From contig NWUY0300066511.1 of NCBI GenBank assembly GCA_004151065.3, forward strand, positions 1 through 11,247: a stretch of 11,247 nt of DNA, in the 5' to 3' direction. Under the pieces are notes generated by a model, which did no database searches, was not told the DNA's origin, and worked only from the letters and a program-made list of their open reading frames with translations. Source of the stretch: Larix sibirica. Lineage: Eukaryota > Streptophyta > Pinopsida > Pinales > Pinaceae. Positions within the stretch are counted from its first letter, which is position 1. Each line of letters begins with the position of its first letter. The translations under genes and the position numbers were made by a program. Shown one piece after another: positions 8,523 through 11,247 of the stretch.

Positions 8523-8526
8523 AACA

Positions 8527-8531
8527 CATAC
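8527..8531. repeat. Target-site duplication, right copy (CATAC)
   Basis: CATAC immediately follows the CA end of the right LTR and is identical to 928-932. Confidence 0.95.
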
Positions 8532-8917
8532 AACTCTACATAGCATTAATTCCAAGTATTCAGTTTTTCCCCCAATAGTTTTAAAAAATATATTAATAAA
8601 TCTTTCTTACTAATATTTACAATAGATTTTGAAAAGAAAAAAACTGGTAGTTACCTTTAACATTTCAAACCCGTGTTTTCTTATTGCTTCCCTTTTGTTT
8701 TATATGGCTACAAAATTTATCATTAATGTTTAATCCTCTCTTATATTTCACAATGTGAGTTTTTCTTTGTAGATATTGTATTTTTAGTGTCTTTGGGCTA
8801 TTATATATCAGGCATCTATTGCAATGAGTCTACTCATTGCATCGGATGCCAAAACATGTCGGCCCTTTCATTTTTTTAAACACAGGCACTTTTAGGTGCA
8901 TGTTATACATATTATCA
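8532..8917. other. Right host flank, no gene seen
   Basis: Very AT-rich host DNA continuing from the insertion site. No open frame of note, RNA gene or domain is visible. Confidence 0.5.
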
Positions 8918-9100
8918 CACTGGTGGACTTCAATAAAAGGTGCACCATTTTAATGTTTAATTTTTTAATATGTTGTCAAAACTTATCTCTGTCTATTTTT
9001 TTTAAAACGTTGTCGTTTTTTCAGTGTATACTGAACAAATTTAAGCATTGGTGCACTTCAATAAAGAGCACAATATTTTAATGTTAATTATTTTTAAAAA
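8918..9100 (+). repeat. Diverged direct repeat pair
   Basis: 8918-8970 (CACTGGTGGACTTCAATAAA...) and 9046-9100 (CATTGGTGCACTTCAATAAA...) share a roughly 50-base segment continuing through ATTTTAATGTT and an AT-rich tail, at roughly 80% identity by eye and about 128 bases apart. Reverse-complement relatives (TGCACCAATG, CACACCAGTGCA) occur at 9411-9420 and 9479-9491. These pieces may be remnants of a small non-autonomous DNA element, but no clear terminal repeats could be fixed. Confidence 0.45.
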
Positions 9101-9115
9101 AGTTCATGTGCATAA

Positions 9116-9130
9116 CAATGTGACCCCTGC
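9116..9130. repeat. SINE target-site duplication, left
   Basis: CAATGTGACCCCTGC matches CAGTGTGACCCCTAC at 9365-9379 in 13 of 15 bases, with an exact 10-base core TGTGACCCCT. The two copies flank the SINE. Confidence 0.8.
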
Positions 9131-9364
9131 TTATCCCTGTGGCATAGCTCAGTTGGTTGGATCCTTTGAGACCAAGTCGTCATGAGGTCAAAGTCAAGGG
9201 TTCAATTCTCTGGGTCCTCTGGGGGTAGGCCCCCAAGTTTGGTGTCAGGGATAGGCTCCAAAATAACCTAACAAGGTGAGGCCCCTTTGGGTGGGCCCTT
9301 TGGATTGCTTCTTTGTGGATGTAGCGACTCGATCTTCAGGCATGAACCATATTGAAAAAAAAAG
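9131..9364 (+). mobile_element. tRNA-derived SINE
   Basis: This is about 234 bp with a Pol III A box TAGCTCAGTTGG at 9145-9156 and a B box GGTTCAATTCT at 9199-9209. A tRNA-unrelated body follows, then a nine-base A run (9355-9363). It is flanked by a 15-base target duplication with two mismatches. A tRNA-like head, a body, an A-rich tail and long target repeats define a SINE, which would be copied by a partner LINE. The box spacing is longer than in a normal tRNA, and no cloverleaf acceptor stem is evident, so it is not a tRNA gene. I cannot name the family with confidence. Confidence 0.85.
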
Positions 9365-9379
9365 CAGTGTGACCCCTAC
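9365..9379. repeat. SINE target-site duplication, right
   Basis: CAGTGTGACCCCTAC, the partner of 9116-9130, directly follows the A tail and one G. Confidence 0.8.
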
Positions 9380-9678
9380 AGATTATACATACTGGTTCTC
9401 TAAAAATAAATGCACCAATGAAAATTAAGTCATTTTAAAAATATTTTCACACTATACCTGTGTGTATGTATGGATTTGACACACCAGTGCATTTCTAGGA
9501 TTATAAAGCATCATTCCTTATTTATGTTCAAAGCTCACAGATTAACCATAAAATGATTTTAGCTACAAATTGTTTAATTTATTTGTGAAAAATATTTAAT
9601 AGTTTCTTTATTTAATGATGTGGGTCATTTATTGATAGAATATGTCTAATAAAAATTCGGGGAAAAGAACTTGTTGCA
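9380..9678. other. AT-rich host spacer
   Basis: No gene is seen. It contains reverse-complement relatives of the short repeat found at 8918-9100 (see 9411-9420 and 9479-9491). Confidence 0.45.
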
Positions 9679-9923
9679 ATGAGCACAATGAGAGCACATC
9701 CAAAAAAGAGAACAAGGTAGGTTCTTTGAAATTTAAGTTAGTATAAAATTAATATATTTGAATTATTAGTGAGTTTAAATGATGTATAGTGTCTAATTTG
9801 TGTCATGTATAGCAAAAAGTTGAAGAAACTCGATAAAATTGTTAGCAATCTAAGTGCAAAAGAACTTAAAACATTGATGGAAAAATTGAAAATAGATGAA
9901 TCAAAAGGCAATCATCAATATAT
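9679..9923 (+). other. Two-exon-like lysine-rich coding unit, copy 1
   Basis: An ATG at 9679 opens 12 codons plus two bases, ending at a donor-like AACAAG|GTAGGT (9717). An acceptor-like TATAG ends at 9812. If those 96 bases are spliced out, the frame continues into a Lys/Leu-rich helical peptide beginning SKKLKKLDKIVSNL and running past LKTLMEKL, before an (AT)n tract. The composition suggests a coiled coil. The second exon has a diverged copy at 10364 onward. I do not recognise the protein, and it may be a fragment or a pseudogene. Confidence 0.3.
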
Positions 9924-10023
9924 ATATATATATATATGGATAATTTTAGCAGTAATGTACTCCTTAAGAATTGCTAACATGTTTCAAACAATCTACTTTT
10001 TTCATTTGAATTTTGTTTGCAAG
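9755..10023 (+). repeat. Duplicated unit, copy 1
   Basis: It matches 10306-10577 at an offset of 551. The first 100 bases differ at one position. The rest is clearly more diverged, with indels including an (AT)n tract here in place of an A run in copy 2. The shared words ACATGTTTCAAACAATCTA and TGCAAG mark the distal part. Confidence 0.9.
9918..9937. repeat. (AT)n microsatellite
   Basis: Ten AT repeats, seen directly. It lies at the end of the exon-like region of copy 1 and is absent from copy 2. Confidence 0.95.
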
Positions 10024-10029
10024 ATTTAG

Positions 10030-10304
10030 GCAATGCGTCGGTACTAGCAGATCTCTGCTGCTAGGGTTTCTGCCTGGTTAGGGCCGCCGTGGCCACCCCT
10101 CCTCCCACAGATCCTTCCCTGGAGGAGCTCCTCCTTCGTTTGGATGCAGCCTTCCATCTCCTGGTTGCTTCGACCCCTCCTTCTCAAGCTCTGAATCTCC
10201 CCTCTTCCACCTTTGTCAAGCGAGCACCAGCTCCCAAGGTGCAGATCACGTCGGCAGCTTCTCGAATGAAAGCATTAGCTCTGAGCGATAGAGGACTAAT
10301 TGGG
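10030..10304 (+). other. GC-rich coding-like segment, ends at an N
   Basis: This block has clearly higher GC than its surroundings and lies between the two copies of the duplicated unit. One plus frame is open from 10065 (after TAG at 10062-10064) to the N, encoding a Pro/Leu/Ser/Ala-rich peptide that includes PSLEELLLRLDAAFHLL. The only in-frame start codons are GTG at 10089 and a late ATG. The CTAGGGTTTCTGCC just upstream resembles the 5' leaders of plant genes or LINEs. I cannot assign it; a LINE 5' end or a foreign gene exon are both possible. Confidence 0.35.
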
Positions 10305-10305
10305 N
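10305..10305. other. Ambiguous base (N) at a sequence junction
   Basis: The only N in the window. It lies exactly where the GC-rich segment stops and copy 2 of the duplicated unit starts, so it may mark an assembly join and not a single uncertain base. Confidence 0.9.
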
Positions 10306-10577
10306 TATTTGAATTATTAGTGAGTTTAAATGATGTATAGTGTCTAATTTGTGTCATGTATAGCAAAAAGTTGAAGAAACTCGATAAAATTGTTAGCAAC
10401 CTAAGAGAAAAATAGCATAAAATCTTGATGGAAAAGTTGCAAAGAGATGAATTAGGTGAATCAAAATGTAATCAACAAAAAAAAAATCTTTGAATTTTCA
10501 ATAATAATGTAGTTCTTAAGAGTAGTTGGTAACATGTTTCAAACAATCTATTGCACATTCATTAAGTGTTGTGCAAG
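10306..10577 (+). repeat. Duplicated unit, copy 2
   Basis: This is the partner of 9755-10023. Its exon-like part encodes the same KKLKKLDKIVSNL start but carries an in-frame TAG shortly after, so if copy 1 is a real exon this copy is broken in that frame. A donor-like GTAATC lies near 10468. Confidence 0.9.
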
Positions 10578-10755
10578 GAGCAACGACGAGGGAAGAGAAT
10601 GTTCTCCTAAGAAGATAAAAATAATGAAAGATGTAAATGATAATGAATTGGTCCTCAGTTCATCTAGAGGGGTGCTGGAAGTTAGTGAAAGGGGGGGATT
10701 TTATAAAAATATGGGAGACATAATGAAAATAACGTATAGATTTACTTTCCACTAA
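10578..10755 (+). other. Exon-like open frame downstream of copy 2
   Basis: After an acceptor-like TGTGCAAG the frame is open to TAA at 10753-10755. It encodes a charged peptide with SPKKIKIMKDVNDNELVLSS and ending ITYRFTFH. It contains a seven-G run (10690-10696). It could be a third exon of the same host gene fragment, but splice phase with the upstream unit is not clear, and I do not recognise the sequence. Confidence 0.25.
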
Positions 10756-11112
10756 CAATAAAAAATTCAATCCAATGGTTCCAAAAATTGGGTTTGATAT
10801 AAACCATAGGAATCGTTTCCAAAGAAATGGTCAATGAGACCTATCGAACATACAATAGCAAAAACATACAATAACAAAAAATAATCATTTAAAAAGTATT
10901 AGTCATAAACATGCTTTTCTATAATATGTATATACTACTACAATAAAAATTATTAAATTAATATTCCAACTATATATATTTACTCTCATATCAATCTAAA
11001 ATATTTTTTGTGTGATTTTGTTATTTAGGGAGATTAGAAATATTATGAAAACCCCACAAAGTGATATCCGAAATATGCTGGTAGGGATGTCCAAAAAAGT
11101 GTACAAGGAGAT
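10756..11112. other. AT-rich spacer, intron-like
   Basis: No open frame of note. A pyrimidine-containing TTTTGTTATTTAG near 11018-11030 could be a splice acceptor before the next coding-like stretch, but the following frame has an early stop. Confidence 0.35.
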
Positions 11113-11184
11113 GGTCATCGCATGAGGATCCATCTCAAAAACAGCGTGAAGGTCATCGCATGAGGAGCCATCTCAACAACAACA
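11113..11184 (+). repeat. 38-bp tandem duplication
   Basis: GGTCATCGCATGAGGATCCA... at 11113-11150 is followed directly by GGTCATCGCATGAGGAGCCA... at 11151-11184. The units share the first 26 bases with one mismatch and then a CAA/AAA-rich part. The frame giving SSHEDPSQKQ in unit 1 would give SSHEEPSQQQ in unit 2, but the 38-base period puts the two units in different frames. Confidence 0.85.
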
Positions 11185-11247
11185 TGCTTCAAATGTATGA
11201 AATCATTGATTTTTAGGATTATGTTATACATCTCATTAATTAATTCA

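Larger units (their letters stand above)
933..8526 (-). mobile_element. Pol-less Ty3/Gypsy-type LTR retrotransposon
   Basis: This is a 7594-bp element with two LTRs, TG...CA termini, a 5-bp target duplication, and a purine tract beside the left LTR that sets the minus-strand orientation. The interior encodes Gag with zinc knuckles and a retropepsin-like protease, followed by a second Gag-like/coiled-coil frame. I could find no reverse transcriptase, RNase H or integrase in any frame. After the protease only about 200 bp of linker precede the second Gag-like module. Gag-protease order and the zinc knuckles point to Gypsy-type affinity. The lineage is not certain, because the usual marker (RT) is absent. 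The copy is old: LTR divergence is near 10% and stops or frameshifts occur throughout. It was probably mobilised in trans by an autonomous relative (inference). Confidence 0.93.
8204..8526 (-). repeat. 5' LTR (right copy)
   Basis: This 323-bp copy, TGTTGTATTC...CCTCCAACA on the plus strand, is homologous to 933-1243. It would carry the element promoter. It includes about a dozen bases near 8447-8475 that are missing or rearranged in the other LTR. That segment contains repeated GACAAGT words (CCGACAAGTTGGACCGACAAGTAG), which could explain the length change by slippage. Confidence 0.95.

Noticed and set aside
9138-9212. tRNA gene
   Set aside because: A and B boxes are present, but they are spaced too far apart, no acceptor-stem pairing is evident, and the A tail plus target duplication identify a SINE.
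8918-9500. MITE with terminal inverted repeats
   Set aside because: Several diverged direct and inverted short words occur, but no matching termini or target duplication could be fixed.
10184-10399. Minus-strand open frame spanning the N
   Set aside because: It crosses the ambiguous base and the junction between two unlike sequences, so the translation is not meaningful.

Overview
The window looks like AT-rich intergenic DNA from a plant nuclear genome, probably a large, repeat-rich one. The evidence is a plant-type Ty3/Gypsy LTR retrotransposon with extensive point decay, a tRNA-derived SINE, microsatellites, and only short exon-like open frames in the flanks. No intact gene, rRNA, functional tRNA gene, CRISPR array or bacterial feature is visible. 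The species cannot be fixed from the sequence; a gymnosperm or a large-genome angiosperm would both fit.

Layout. 1-927 is host flank with a (GA)n tract and a short exon-like open frame at its end. 933-8526 is one complete LTR retrotransposon on the minus strand. It has a 323-bp 5' LTR (8204-8526), a 311-bp 3' LTR (933-1243), TG...CA ends, a purine tract beside the 3' LTR and a perfect 5-bp target duplication CATAC (928-932 and 8527-8531). The LTRs differ at roughly 10% of positions plus a 12-bp net length difference, so the insertion is old. 8532-11247 is host flank with diverged short repeats, a SINE (9131-9364) with its own target duplication, a pair of duplicated exon-like units (9755-10023 and 10306-10577) separated by a GC-rich coding-like segment that ends in a single N, and a 38-bp tandem duplication near the right end.

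Inside the retrotransposon (read on the minus strand) the order is: an unrecognised N-terminal domain (8153-7602); in the same frame a Gag with a capsid-like region, four zinc-knuckle motifs and an Arg/Gly-rich stretch (7511-5543); a retropepsin-like protease with a decayed active site (about 5386-4690); then a second Gag-capsid-like module joined to a Pro/Thr-rich linker, a Lys/Glu-rich stretch and a long coiled-coil tail (about 4480-2256); then about 1 kb of apparent 3' untranslated DNA. I found no reverse transcriptase, RNase H or integrase. The notable point is therefore a pol-less, presumably non-autonomous Gypsy-type element with two different Gag-like proteins and a protease. Such an element would need enzymes from a partner element. 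All reading frames are broken by about two dozen stops and several frameshifts, so this copy is dead.
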